From Fratercula arctica (Eukaryota > Chordata > Aves > Charadriiformes > Alcidae): a stretch of DNA of 64,000 nt. The position numbers and the translations under genes are program-made. Positions 40,241-56,093 of the stretch are shown one piece after another. The stretch's first letter is position 1. Every line of letters starts with the position of its first letter. Location: assembly GCA_947846985.1 (NCBI GenBank), contig CANTUZ010000005.1, positions 17,766,389 through 17,830,388 on the forward strand, given 5' to 3'. The notes beneath the pieces are model-generated. The model ran no database searches and was not told the origin of the DNA. It saw only the letters and a program-made list of their open reading frames with translations.

Positions 40241-41479
40241 CTAGAGCAGGTTACACAGGAACACGTCCAGGCGGGTTTTGAATGTCTCCAGAGATGGAGA
40301 CTCCACCACCTCTCTGGGCAGCCTGTTCCAGTGCTCTGCCACCCTCAGGGTAAAGAAGTTCCTCCTCATGTTTAGGTGGAACTTCTTGTGCTCCAGTTTG
40401 TGCCCATTGCCTCTTGTCCTGTCCCCGGGCACTACTGAAAAGAGCCTGGTCCCATCCTCCTGACACCCACCCTTTAAGTATTTATAAGTGTTGATAAGAT
40501 CCCCCCTCAGCCGTCTTTTTTCCAGACTGAAGAGACCCAAATCCCTCAGCCTTTCCTCATAAGAGAGGTGTTCCAGTCCCCTAATCATCTTGGTAGCCCT
40601 CTGCTGCACCCTTTCCAGCAGTTCCCTGTCCTTCTGGAACCGGGGAGCCCAGAACTGGACACAGCACTCCAGGTGTGGCCTCACCAAGGCAGAGTAGAGG
40701 GGGAGGATGACCTCCCTTGACCTGCTGGCCACACTCTTTTTGATGCACCCCAGGATGTCATTGGCCTTCTTGGCCACAAGGGCACATTGCTGGCTCATAG
40801 TCATCCTGTTGTCCACCAGGACTCCCAGATCTCTTTCCACAGAGCTGCTCTCCAGCAGGTCAGCCCCCAACCTGTACTGGTGCATGGGGTTGTTCCTCCC
40901 CAGGTGCAGCACCCTACACTTGCCCTTGTTGAATTTCATAAGGTTTCTCTCTGCCCAGATCTCCAACCTGTCCAGGTCTCTCTGTATGGCAGCACAGCCC
41001 TCCGGTGTGTCAGCCGCCCCCCCCAGCTTTGTGTCATCAGCAAACTTGCTGAGGGTGCACTCTATCCCCTCATCCAGGTCATTGATGAATATATTGAAGA
41101 GGACTGGACCCAGTACTGACCCCTGGGGAACACCACTCATCACTGGTCTCCAACTAGATTCTGTGCCCCTAATCACAACCCTCTGAGCTCTATCTTTCAG
41201 CCAGTTTTCTATCCACCTTACTGTCCATTCATCTAACCCACACTTCCTAAGCTTCCCTATGAGGATGCTGTGGGAGACCGTGTCAAACGCTTTGCTTAAG
41301 TCAAGATAGACCACATCTACCGCCCTCCCCTCATCTATCCATCCAGTCATGCCATCGTAGAAGGCTATCAGATTAGTCAGACATGATTTCCCCTTGGTGA
41401 ATCCATGCTGAGTACTTCTGATAGCTTTCTTTTCCTCCACGTGCCTTGAGATGACGCCCAGAACAAGCTGTTCCATCAT
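40241..41479 (-). CDS. CR1 ORF2 fragment: reverse transcriptase domain
   Basis: This 412-codon open frame encodes the catalytic part of the CR1 ORF2 protein, which copies element RNA into DNA at a nicked target. Going through the protein: [13 protein letters not shown] around residue 25, DLSKAFD at 60-66 (first catalytic Asp), GVPQGS at 116-121 and FADD at 146-149 (catalytic Asp pair), followed by the thumb and the C-terminal segment ending DVFLCNLL. There is no internal stop. The Met at 41479 is not the true start; the protein normally continues upstream into the frame at 41476-42378. It is a transposon relic, not a host gene. Confidence 0.9.
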   Translation of the reverse strand: MMEQLVLGVISRHVEEKKAIRSTQHGFTKGKSCLTNLIAFYDGMTGWIDEGRAVDVVYLDLSKAFDTVSHSILIGKLRKCGLDEWTVRWIENWLKDRAQRVVIRGTESSWRPVMSGVPQGSVLGPVLFNIFINDLDEGIECTLSKFADDTKLGGAADTPEGCAAIQRDLDRLEIWAERNLMKFNKGKCRVLHLGRNNPMHQYRLGADLLESSSVERDLGVLVDNRMTMSQQCALVAKKANDILGCIKKSVASRSREVILPLYSALVRPHLECCVQFWAPRFQKDRELLERVQQRATKMIRGLEHLSYEERLRDLGLFSLEKRRLRGDLINTYKYLKGGCQEDGTRLFSVVPGDRTRGNGHKLEHKKFHLNMRRNFFTLRVAEHWNRLPREVVESPSLETFKTRLDVFLCNLL

Positions 41480-42378
41480 CTTCCCAGGGATGGAGGTGAG
41501 GCTGACCGGCCTGTAGTTCCCTGGCTCCTCCTTCTTGCCTTTTTGAAGACTGGGGTGACATTGGCTTTCCTCCAGTCCTCAGGCACCTCACCTGTTCTCC
41601 AGGACCTTTCAAAGATGATGGAGAGCGGCCCAGCAATGACTTCTGCCAGCTCCCTCAGCACTCTCGGGTGCATCCCATCGGGGCCCATGGACTTGTGAAT
41701 ATCTAAATGATCTAATTGATCCCTCACTCGCTCCTCCTCAACCCAAGGGAAGTCTTCTTCTTTCCCTGTTACTTTATTCAATGCCTGGGACTTCTGAGGG
41801 CTGGGCCGAGCAGAAAAGACCGAAGCAAAGAAGGCATTCAGTAACTCTGCCTTCTCCGCATCCTCCGTCACCATGACTCCTGTCTCATTCAACAGTGGGC
41901 CCACAACTTCTCTGGTCTTCCTTTTGCTTCCAATATACTTGTAGAAGCTCTTTTTGTTGTGCTTAACATCCCTAGCCAGGTCTAATTCCAAGGCGGCCTT
42001 GGCTTTCCTTGTTTCATCCCTGCACGCTCTGGTGGCATTCTTGTAATCCTCCCAAGGGGTCAGTCCCTTCTTCCACTTATTATAAACTTCCTTCTTCCAC
42101 TTGAGCTTTTTCTGAAGCTCCCTGCTTAACCATGCAGGTCTCCTGCGTCCCTTGGCCGATTTCTTTCTCTTCGGGATGCACCAATCCTGAGCTTGGAGGA
42201 AGTGGTCTTTGAATATCAACCAGCTTTCTTGAGCCCCTTTGCCTTCCATAGCCCTAGCCCACGGGATCTCTCCAAGCAGTTTCTTGAAGAGGCCAAAGTT
42301 AGCCCTCCTGAAATCCAAGGTTGTAATTTTACTTCTTGTTGTTTTGTGGATAGTGCCCACGATCCTGAACTCAATCAT
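41476..42378 (-). pseudogene. CR1 ORF2 fragment: endonuclease-RT connector
   Basis: This 300-codon open frame is the upstream part of the same CR1 ORF2. It starts just after the endonuclease SDHE motif (MIEFRIVGTIHKTTRSKI) and includes the connector with LKWKKEVYNKWKKG, GSKRKTREVVGPLLNETG and the RT entry motif MGPDGMHPRVLRELAEVI. Near its end the frame leaves the expected CR1 path in a basic stretch after TPVFKK, consistent with loss of one base around 41543, and runs on out of frame to a stop. Both pieces are otherwise free of stops. Confidence 0.88.
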
Positions 42379-42588
42379 TTCATGATCACTAAGTTGTATA
42401 ACTTTAAAGTAAGCAACTAATTTAAAAAAGCTACTGGAGTTTTAATAGTTACTATTTCATGTTGTGAAGGATTTGTGTGACGGTACTGGCATAAAAATAT
42501 TCTTATCTATTCTGTACTTATCCCTACTACACTAACATCTGCTAACACAACTACTCGTATCACTGAACTGGGACACCTGCAGGAAAAT

Positions 42589-42645
42589 AAACATTTTATC
42601 AGCACAATTCAGGTTACACAAACATTTTAACAACACAATTCAGGA
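42589..42645. repeat. 31-bp tandem duplication
   Basis: Two units begin at 42589 (aaacattttatcagcacaat) and 42620 (aaacattttaacaacacaat), both followed by tcagg. It sits about 200 bp from the 5' end of the CR1 element. Confidence 0.85.
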
Positions 42646-43359
42646 GTATTGCTACATTTGTGAAAAAAATGCCCTTAACTACCCTTGGCACTGAACGTTT
42701 TGGGTTTTCAAATCAGAGTCCAGATTTCACTGACCTTGAATTTACCTTTGTTAATCAAGTGCCTCGTTTCTTGTTAGGAAGTACTTGGGAACCTGTTTTC
42801 AGTGCAAACAAAGTGCCGTAACACCTTTAAAAGCTCAGCCCTAGGTCACTTTTGAAAATGGTACTTTGGTAATGGACAGATGCTAATTTGTCCAAGAGCT
42901 GCATCAGCGTCCCTGGCTGCTTGTCGTTGTCTCTCTGACAGTGGCGCCTTTTCTGCAGCTTTGCTAGAAGAAGGATGTGTATGAGAACTCTACAGTTCAG
43001 TCTGGACCTAATCACTTGAGTAAACTATGAGTAAATGCCTTAAAAAGCCAAAGCATCACTAAGCCCCCGCATCCAGAAATAATTAGCATGAGAAATAATT
43101 TCCTTTACACTTCTGAGACGGGCAGAAAAAGTATTTTGAATTAAACATCTCTTTCTCAAATACATACCAATTCTAGCGTTGCATACAATAAACACTGCAT
43201 ATTTACTTTTTTTAGCTACTTTTAGAAGTTCTTTTTCTTCTACAAGCTACATATATCTTAATACAATGTAAAAGTTGAATACAAAGCTTTTGTAATATCG
43301 TGTTAAATGAAAGGTTAAAGAATCAATAACAAAAGTTTTCTCTGACAACTAATGAATCA

Positions 43360-43530
<171 letters not shown>

Positions 43531-46500
43531 TTACAACAAGTATTGATGTGGCAGTTTTGGGTTCTTCTTTCTTCCTTTTTTAGTTATTTTAAAGAAACAT
43601 CAGTTGCATTCCTGACTCTCTCAATGACAGTCTGTGTGACATTAATGAAGGTAACTCTCCTCCCCAGGTTTGCTTCCCTATCTTTCATAGATGGGAAAAG
43701 GTACAGGAAATTGAATCACAATAAAATACATGTTTAAAATCTTGTAAAGTAAAACCATTAATTTAAGTCTTCATGGCTGAGGCAACTTTACAGCGTATGA
43801 AGTTACTGGGATATGGGCTGCCTGCCCACGTCATACACTTTCCTTAGGGGGAGGCTGCCAACAGTTCGGAACTGCTGCTTTTCTTTATGGGCAGGAGATG
43901 TTTGCTGAGGGTATTACAGGGCTGTTGCATAGAAAGAGTATATACATACTGTAACCATGGACTATGACTGAGGTCAGACATGAAGTATTCTAGAGAATAA
44001 TATTGGTATAAATAGCAAGAGAAGCTGAAAAGTTTCCATGCAGTAAAGATCCTGAAAACATAGTCTAACGAATCACTAATTCATATACTACATCAAGAGC
44101 AAGAACAGATAATTTAATGCACACACACAGGAAACATCTGTTGAGTGTGGGTTTCAAAACACTGAAGTAAAGATTACCACCACCGTGATGTAGCATAACA
44201 AGGCTTAATAAGTCATTATTTGCATGAGCTCAAGGAAAGAATGGATTTGTTTGAAGCAGAAGGATACATTTGGCATCTGAGAACCATTTAAATTCACCTA
44301 TGTCACAAGCTCTTTCTGAATTTGGAAATTTGAGAGATTTTTATCTGTGACTTTGAAGAAGGCTAACCAAATGAGCCTGTGAAATCACATGAAACTTTCA
44401 AGCAGCTGAAGCACACAGTCAATCGCTGGATGTCCAGATTTTCTTCTAACAGGGTGGGCTTCAGCTGCCCAGGACACAGAGGATGCTAGTCCCAGACAAT
44501 AATATACACAGGCCATCCCCACCTTGTACTGCAGCTGCTCCTAGTTCACCTGTGTGCTGTAATGCAGGCTACCCAGCGACTGCAGGAATGTAGGCAACGC
44601 CCAGGGCAGCATCTCCAAGGGAGGAGAGAAGGGAAGGGCAGATTTATAGAGGCAAGATGTTTGGTAAGAGGGTGAAGGGATGGAGAACCTGGGTTTGGGG
44701 AAATAAAAAGTTGCCACAAGTGCTTCAGGAAAAGTGTGGTTGTCTGCCACTAGTAATTGTCCATTCCTACTAAAACATGAGGGAAATCCTGTGGATGTAA
44801 GTTCCAACCTTAGCTGTACTTCAGAAACAGACGAAGCAAGCCACCCGTACTCAAACTGTCCACCTTCTAAGCAACATCATTACGTGTCTGTCAAACACAT
44901 GACAAAGAGTCAGCTCCAGCTGCTTGAAGTGCTGATGTTACAAGCTTTTTTGCAAGTTACTGATATTCAAAACGTTCAAGTATTAGCATTTAATTTTTAA
45001 TACAAATTTTTAAAATGTGGCTTATTTACAAAACTGTTTCCTATCCTACAAAAGTATTTTAAGAATTAGTAAATTGAATTAAGAAGCTTGGCCTGTATTC
45101 CTGAAATTATTAGTGAAATACTACCTTAAATTCAGGACCTGATGAGGAACTGAAGGGATGACTATCTCCTTACCTACATAAGAGGGTAGTTTAAAAAAAA
45201 ATAAATATATATATCCTAAATTCTAATTGCAAGTTTCTATTAAAAAAAAATGCTATAGAAAAGGAACTATAATTATGGGAAAGTCATGGCCTCTAATACC
45301 TTCTTACATAGAAGATTATGAATGAAGATAGTGGTTTATGCCTCAGTTTTTTTAAGATTTACAAATCCTTATCATTGAAAAGTTTTATCAACTACTCTGT
45401 GTTACAATCTTAATGTCATGTTTAAATATACACACTAACTAGAAACGTGAAAAGAAATAGGTGCTTCTAAGCTGACTGAAGCATAACTGAAGAAAAGTTC
45501 ATACACAACTAAGAAGTATTTGTCTTCCCTTTCCCACCACCCATCTCTTCTGAATTGGTCTATATGAAGCACCAGTGACATAAGAAAAGCATTTTCTGTG
45601 CTGTTTGGGAGGTGGATGGGGTTTTTTAGGGGGAAAAAAACCAAACCACCAAAAAAAACATTTTAGGAATTGGGTTGCAAATCAAAGTGTGTGTTTATGT
45701 TAACATTTTTCTCTGCCCTAATAACTCTAATCCATCTACAAATGCATTGTATTTCAAAATTACATTTTCTTTTTTCCCCAAGATATATGCTGTTGAAAAC
45801 TTACATGCCAAGTTTCTGCCCTAAATGAATTTTTATAGCGAGATTATAACCCCCTAAAGAGTACAATACTAATTTTACAGTTGTAAAATAGGATCTTATA
45901 ATGGAAATAGTGACTCAACTTCTACTCTAGCATAGTAAATATCTTGGAATAATGAAATTAAATTGATCCAAGAGCTCACACATTAAATTTTCATTGCAAA
46001 GCAGCATGGAAAACTAATTGTTTTAATTAGGAAAAAAAGTCATATTCATCCATTGACTATTTCAGAACTTTGATCTGATGTACATCACCACAGGCTTTGG
46101 TATTAAGACTAATCTTGTTCCTATTAAATATACATGAATAGTCTGAAAGAGGAAATATAAAGCAAAAATCCCCACCGCAAGAAGAAATAGTAATGTTCAT
46201 CAGTGCTGACTAGGGAAGGGATTTTATTCAAGGCTGTCATGCTAAAGTGAGCACAGCAAACCGATCAGGTGAGTAACAATGCTCTGTTGATTAAATCCTT
46301 GCTGTGTGCCTTGCAAAAATTTGGATAAACAGCTACAAAATAAAAGAATGCATGATTCAGGGGCATTAAAAAGGCAGACATCACAGGACTGAGGGAGCAA
46401 ACATAAGGTAAAAGATTAGAAAGTCAAGCATTAAAGCAAATAATGTAAAGTCACCTCTTAGAAAATACCTTAACTACTTTTTTTTCCTGTATTTGCAGCA

Positions 46501-49070
46501 CTGTGACTTCAAAATCAATTGCACTAGGTATTGTTTTGCATACCAAATACTACTCAAAATTTTCTGACCCACTCGCAATACCCATCCTGATTAAATCACG
46601 TAATATAAGAACAACACCCTGTGATACACCAGAAACATCAACCAGCTCCAATAGTAAATTGCAAATAGTCTGAATGCTCTCCTGTATGCCTAAGTGTAAG
46701 GGACACATTAGAAGCCTTTCTACTGCTTGACATCTTGCTCAGTCAACTGCATACATTCATGCAAGTTGAATATAAAGTAGAATCTTTCCAAATTGCTGAA
46801 ATCCAGGCAGCACAAGCGCAAACTCATGCTTTTACTTCACTGCAAAGTATGCGATCCGTATAAAGCTCAAAACCCCCCCTAGCAATCTTTTGATATTTTG
46901 AATTTTCCAAATGACAATATTTTTCTTCCTTGTGCATATAAGGATGTTAGCAATAAGAACCGATTCACACGACAGAAATTCCACTTTCTGCTCCCAATCA
47001 CCTCTACAAACATTGCAGCACTCCGAGAAGATTCAAGTTACATCCTTCAGATGAACAAGATAAGAGACTATGTTCTACAGGACACAAATGTTTTGAAACA
47101 TTGGAATTAAAGTGTCATCCAAAGCTGAAGAAAGAACTTCCTGGCCACTACTATTATACAAACATTTAAAGGGGATGTTTGGATTCTTTTTCTTCTAAAA
47201 TTTCAGAGTCATTTTCATACAGTCATCATTGCAGGCTCACACCACCATTTTTCAGCCAGCTGAAGTACATAACTGAGACACAACGACATCTGAAACACTT
47301 CTAATAACTTAGGATATGAAATGAAATGGAACTACACATCCAATTGAAAACAAAACAAAGAGAATATATTAACTTCAGGGTCATATCTCTTAAATAATAG
47401 ATCCTCAGTGCTGCTGAGCCATCGTTTTTGGATTTTAGTTTAATACCTCCTCAAGGTGTTATTTTCAGCCATCAGCCTGTTCCAACCAAATTACTGGCCA
47501 CTCTAAACCTCCTAATCAAATGGTGGCCCAAACTAAACCACCTCCACTTGTGAGATCTCAGAAACAAAACTAGAAGAGTCTTAAAAAAATAAACCAAACA
47601 ACTGATGAAAATTAAGTTGGAGCATTGAGCTCACCTAAATTGGCAAAGCTTGTTCTATGCAATGATAAAAGGGACTACAGCAGCTTTAACCAAGTCAGTA
47701 AGAATACAAGGAAGACAGGAAAACCAGAGCCAAGTTAGTTTCAGCCTCCTACAGGCTCATTTCAGCAGGAGTATAATTTGTGCTAATTATTGAAATTTAA
47801 ATGAAAGCTAAAATCCATAATTATAATTATTTTTTCTAGATCTTCACATAGAAAATTGCCTATATTTTGAAATGCTTTACTTTTGTTTCATCAAAGGGAA
47901 AACAATTGTTGAAAATTTCTGGATCCTTCTAGATATATTATTTTTCCTAGCTCCTTGATATCTTTTGATAGGGGCTTAAAGATTTGGGAATTAAGAAACA
48001 AGCCCCAAGAGTGTTCTTTAAATGTAAGAATATCTACATCTGTACTTTGTAAGAAGAATTTTAAAAGGTTTCTCCACATCTACCCAACAGATCTTTAATC
48101 TTTATTAAATGAGAACAAAATGTATTTCGAACTGCTCATGGAGTTAAAAGCTCAGAGATGAGAAGGCAGCTGCAAGATGCAGAGGCTGCACGCAAAAAGC
48201 ATTTAAAAATACTAACCCTTACATCTTTCATCCCCCTCTCCAAAAATTCTTAAAATAACCAACTTCCTCCAAAAATACCCAAACCCTTTGGGCCCAAATT
48301 AGGAGTGGGGGGTGGGGAGGGGAAGGATATAACAGGCCTATAGTTGGTATTCTTGACTTGTAAACCACAAAAGGAATAAAAATGAAGTGTCTCCTTCTGT
48401 CTAACATTGAAGTCAGTGTACAGTCCTCAACAGCTTTTTTAATTTAGATGGGGGGTAGGGGTGGTCAAAAGGGTTCCGAATAACACAAAATCCCTTTTAT
48501 GTGGAAATTTTTCAACATTTATGTTCAACTGTTTATAAATTAAGGCAGATTTGTTCAAATTTAGCAGAAGTCCTACGCACATGTAGTTTCAAGTGGTATT
48601 TCCAGCAACTTTTCAGCAAAGCCTTCCCACGATTTTGACTTTCAGTTTACATTAAGTACATACTGATAGGCTTTGCTAAATAGGAACATGGTTTTATGTA
48701 TGCTTAGAAGTAAACAAACTTATCAATGATTTGTTGAATTCGGTCCTTGGTGAGAAAGCACAGATCGATGAATTAAAGGAACAAGAAACTCTTAACTAAA
48801 GCTGGTACTTGCAGGTAATTGCTCAATCCGTTTCAAACCAATTCAAAGGAAGAGGCACAGTGTAACATCCATGCATGGCTATATTCAATAATTCCTGGTG
48901 GCAAATAATGTTCGTGATCAAAGAGACTCTTAGCACAATCCATATAATGGTTTTCCTGAAGGATATTTGTTCAGATGTGAGGGTTGGAAATTGTGTACCA
49001 ATTCAGAGGATATGAAAATGAGAGCTGCCCCCAACTCTGCCTGAGGCATGATTGAATTTAATGCTTAAGG

Positions 49071-49230
49071 AGAGAGGAAAAAAAAAGGAAAAAGAAAAAA
49101 AAAAACCAAACCACAAATAAAACAGAAACAGTGAGCTGATAACATTCCCTGAGGGTGGTCATCATTGACAGATTTGGTAAGAGTGTTTCACATCTTAACT
49201 TTTTTTTTTTTTTTAATTCTTTTTTTTATT
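49071..49230. repeat. A-rich then T-rich low-complexity pair
   Basis: An A-rich stretch near 49077-49120 (ggaaaaagaaaaaaaaaaac) is followed about 85 bases later by T runs at 49200-49230. They could pair as a loose hairpin in the transcript. No other feature is present. Confidence 0.6.
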
Positions 49231-51450
49231 GTCCAGAATCTATACCAGGTCTTTAAGACTATAAGTCTGAAGCAGAGTAATTTTGAAAATGTGCACTGGG
49301 GAGCTGAAAGATGCATCATGTTACTTGTATTTAACTTTCAAATACTAAACCTGTCTTTTGAAAGACATACAGATATGCAGGCATTGGCAGAATTATTTAT
49401 ACAACATGCGCTCCATTCAAAACCAGCAATAAATAATACAGACAAATCTTTATGTCACAAGGTAACCTTAGGTTTCTTCAAGAAACCCATAAACTGGAAT
49501 CGTGAATAGCTACAGCCAGAGTTCTCAAGGAAATTCAAATAAAGCCCAGGAGACCAATTTACATATGGAAATGGAAAAGCAATATAGATTTATAAATAAC
49601 AACAATGACAATGAAGACATTTAATTAAAAGTTATGCACCCTATGGGTATGTCTAGAAGTCAGCAAAGCACAGTAATATAACAGTACCCAATTCCAGATG
49701 CAGTTTAGTTGTGGTAACACAGACCTTTTATATGGTTTACTTTATGCTATGCTACATATTTTATTGTTTGTACCCAAAGAACTTGTTTAGCAGTGTAGGC
49801 ATACGCTGAGGTGACAAAAAAAAGTGCAATGTGGTAAAGAGAGAAAGGGGATGGGAAAATGTTATCAAGTACTTTTATTATATTCTCTGCTACATAAGGT
49901 AAGTGCACTTTCAGAGGTGAGATCAGCTACGTTGCCAGACACATCACATATCTATGACGGTGTTTGAGACAGGAGCTGTGAACGGTCCCCTTCTGCGTAT
50001 CCAGTTCAAAACAGACTGAGAGAGATTTTCAGTGACCAGAATTTGTGGCATTCAACCAATCCTGAAAATTCTGGCTAACACATAACCAAAACTTTTGAGA
50101 CCTAACACTTTGAGAAGGTTTTTGTATGAGTTTGAGACCTTCATTAGGAAACATCCTGATACTTAAGGACCTCACGGTTATCGTCCTAACTTTACAGGGC
50201 TTTTTCCTAGCAGAAAGCATGGAGAATATTACAGTATCAAAACACCAGAAATGGACCGACCCGAATCCATTTCAGTATCGTTTTGCTAAATCCTTTTAGC
50301 AGTTAGCAGAAGTACAGCATCTGCGTTTAGAGCAGAACAAGGACACTAAACGCTATTTTTAATATTGAAGAAATTACATTATGGGCTCGTTGAAAGCAGT
50401 CTCACATTTCAAGTGGCATGCTGCAATATAATAGAAGTTATAACAGAGAAAGAATATTATTATAATTAAACTTACTGATTAAATAAGTTTATTGTAATTA
50501 CAAAGACAAAATGACTGGCATGCTTATTAACTGAGCAAGAAATCCCTGAAAGGAGAATATTTCAATATCCTGACAGATCGTATTGCTTTTATGGAAGGCT
50601 TTACTGTATTTTCAGTAAGCCAATCTGGTCTGTCACATACTCAGTTTTTAATGCCAGTGCCAATGACAGCATGTGTTTTTAAATGCAGCTACATCTGCCA
50701 CTGTTAATTACCGAGTCATCTGACCGCTGTACTGGAAAATACAGAACGACGTGATGACATGAAAGCATTGAAAAAACTACTTGCCATAAAGCCACTTCCT
50801 TGTGCGACACAGCAAGTTTTCTGATACTAAGAGAGGCTGTATTTAACCAGGGCAGAGAGCAAGAAGAAAGAATTCTGCGGCAGATCTTCGAAGCAATCTA
50901 AACAAAACCCATTTGATACAAAAAAGGCTACGTATTCATTTCAGCACCAGGAAACCTGCAATAGACTTGCTCATCAATAGATCTTTCCTTCCTGAAACAG
51001 CAAGTGGTACTGTTTGTAGAGAGAAGACTATATAAATCCACACATGCAGAGGTTTATTAAAAATACTTTTTTTAAAAAATACCTGTTTTATTAGTGAAAT
51101 GGAGGTGTTAGTCCTATCGTTCTTTTACGTAAGACTTATTAGTAGTCTCATTTTTAACAAAAAAAAAAAAAGAAACAATGCCTTTTGATTTAAAGCAGCA
51201 AAGAGAAAACTCTGGAAGATCAGCACATTTTGAAAATGCAAGCATGGAATCATTAAGTAATTTTAAAGTGCATTTTAAAGATCTGTAGCACTTAATGATA
51301 ACAGTTTGTTTTATTAAGCTACATACAGTTAAAGCAGATAAAAACAAGTCAGTGCTTGAATGCTAATGATAAGGAAAAACAAATTCCGAAAAGTACTTTT
51401 CTTTGAACTGTAATAGGAAAAGGAAAGGGAAACAATTACAGATGGGAAAT

Positions 51451-51662
51451 CCCAGAACAGAGCAGCCAACCTAATATTTGCATATCATGCTAGAAAAGAA
51501 AGAGGGAATTGTTACTAGCAGAAGCAACAAAATTAAAGTGTTTACAAAAATATAACCCCAGAATAGAGCTGCCAAACTAGTAAGTACATATAATAAACGA
51601 AGAGAGAGACAGACAACTGTCACTAGCAACAGCAAGAAAGCAGAACTTTATTAGCAGAACTA
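51451..51662. repeat. Diverged 106-bp tandem duplication
   Basis: Two head-to-tail copies start at 51451 (cccagaacagagcagccaac) and 51557 (cccagaatagagctgccaaa). Matching landmarks follow in the same order: gcatatcatgctagaaa against acatataataaacgaag, then gttactagcagaagcaac against gtcactagcaacagcaag. The copies have drifted considerably, so the duplication is old. No unit seems to precede or follow the pair. Confidence 0.8.
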
Positions 51663-52354
51663 AAGATACAGCTACACCACTAAGTGTGGCAGCACCTTAG
51701 AGAAACATGAGAAATCTCTGAGCAAGATGGTATGTCAACAGAGCACAGGCGAATGCCACATAAGGATACTAAGTGGATTCCAGTGCAACATAATCACTTT
51801 AAAACAGTACTATGCCTGGATTTCTGAAGTATCTCAGATGGTCCTTGTTCTGGAATTAGTTCATTCTGAATAAACAAGGAGTTACTGTCCCAGGCTGAAT
51901 TGCAAACCATAGATATCTGTTTTGTGGGTGGCTTTTTTCTTCCCCTCCCCCCCCCCAAAAAGGGATGCCCCCACCCCCAAACAAACCCAAAAACACTAGC
52001 CCTGATTTCTCAAGACTCTTACCGCCCTAGAAGGTTGAACACTACCATGAGAAAGGTAGGAAGAAGTAATCACTATAACAGAAGGGAAGACAGGATAAAG
52101 AAATAAGAACAGATGTTTCTACATCTTGTATACATAATTTGATCGCTTCAGATCACATAAGACTATAAACACCAAATAAAACTACTGACCATCTATAGTG
52201 TTTTCTTAGTTTCATAGGATTACAAAACCAGAAACTGTACTGAAGCAATAAGAGGTCATTTCAAAGTGCTGTTCTTACTCCATGCTTGCTTGAACTGTAC
52301 TCCACATTTGAAGGTGTTAACTACTTTTAGTACATGTGAAATTGCTTTACTTAC

Positions 52355-52495
52355 TACTCCCCACCACAGGGCATCTGCATAGCTGCCAAACTCTGTTTCT
52401 CCAGAATCATTTACAGCATCTTTTTCAGCAAGGTACACAAAATACGATGAAAAAATCAGGCCCAGAAATCCAATGTAGAGTGTAGTTATCAGTTC
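52355..52495 (-). CDS. KCNQ1: KCNQ1 exon 6: S5, turret, pore helix
   Basis: The 141-base exon encodes 47 residues (human 261-307): S5 ([20 protein letters not shown]), the extracellular turret and the pore helix DALWWGV. The turret contains an Asn-Asp-Ser sequon at 289-291, so possible N-glycosylation there is kept although the next residue changed. Most of the difference from human falls in this turret: NDSGETEF here against NESGRVEF. The acceptor is ctttgcag after a good pyrimidine tract. The donor is gtaagt; because the coding sequence ends in GTA, open reading continues a short way into the intron, but the splice is clear from the join to exon 7. Confidence 0.97.
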
Positions 52496-53116
52496 CTGCA
52501 AAGAGAATAAAAATAACAGCATTATGATATTTTTGAGACACTTAAATTACCTATCACTGATGTTTTTTGAAGGGTGATTGGAACAGAAGAACATAATTTC
52601 AGCAATTAATAAACATTGACTGTTGTCTGTGCAAATTAACAAAAATCCACTGAACTCAATGGTGAAAGAATTTACACCATAGCTGATGACTTGGTCCAGC
52701 ATCCACATTTCAAACAGAGTCAAAAAACTCCTCACTTGCAAGCGTGATTCATGAACCTTTTGGTCACCAAAAAATAGTCGGCCAATTTTTTCAAACAGTG
52801 CCACATTCAAAACAACTTTGGAATTTAGATATGTATTTTTAGGAATCTTCAGACTACTTTTCAGAAGTCACGTTTTCTGTGGTTAAGTTCAACTACAAGT
52901 CAAAAGTGTGGCAAAGTGGAGGTGAGTATTTTAAATATTTTTGGAACTTTTTGTCCCTTGAACAAGGGAAAACAACCACACTTGGTTAAAATAAATGACT
53001 GCCTGCCTCCACATTAAATATATTTGACATCACCAGCATGTCTGCATACATGCTGTTCTGAATATAAGGACTTTTGCATCAATTATTATGCCATTCCTTA
53101 GAGTACTCAAACTTAC
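52496..53116 (-). other. KCNQ1 intron 5 (621 bp)
   Basis: A short AT-rich intron between exons 5 and 6. Its only notable content is a palindrome-core remnant at 52641-52679. Confidence 0.92.
52641..52679. repeat. Possible old palindromic repeat core
   Basis: Reads aaaaatccactgaactcaat ggtgaaagaatttacacca, which resembles the same core theme (cccactgacttcaatgg). It lies in the short intron 5. Confidence 0.3.
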
Positions 53117-53213
53117 TTGTCTGTGTATGAACACTACTGATCCCAGCAGCCTCCACGTACCACCCTGACGGTCAACATGCAGCATTCGTAAAATCTGCAG
53201 GAAACGGATGCCC
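53117..53213 (-). CDS. KCNQ1: KCNQ1 exon 5: S4 voltage sensor and S4-S5 linker
   Basis: The 97-base exon begins with the last base of Arg228 and encodes [20 protein letters not shown] and then [12 protein letters not shown]. This is the S4 helix with sensor residues Arg231, Gln234, Arg237, His240 and Arg243, then the amphipathic S4-S5 linker that couples the sensor to the pore. Gln234 where other Kv channels have Arg is a KCNQ1 trait. By eye it matches my recollection of the human exon at every residue. The acceptor is gtttcag and the donor is gtaagt, a strong site. Confidence 0.97.

Positions 53214-56093
<2,880 letters not shown>

Larger units (their letters stand above)
40161..42395 (-). 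mobile_element. CR1 LINE, 2.2 kb, most of ORF2
   Basis: The best-preserved mobile element in the window, in sense with KCNQ1 inside intron 7. It starts at the SDHE motif that closes the endonuclease domain and runs through the whole reverse-transcriptase domain to the ORF2 stop and 3' tail, so only the 5' part (ORF1 and most of the endonuclease) is missing. The RT motifs are intact: [17 protein letters not shown] and the catalytic FADD. The tail has three copies of an octamer seen as ccatagaa on the plus strand. One apparent single-base loss near 41543 splits the frame in two. Confidence 0.95.

Noticed and set aside
40241..42378. CR1 open frames as host protein genes
   Set aside because: They carry reverse-transcriptase motifs and the CR1 3' tail and lack any host gene structure.
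52256..52354. Reading frame continuing past the exon 6 donor
   Set aside because: The extension after WWGV is intronic read-through; exon 7 supplies the next residues [10 protein letters not shown] through a clean GT-AG splice.
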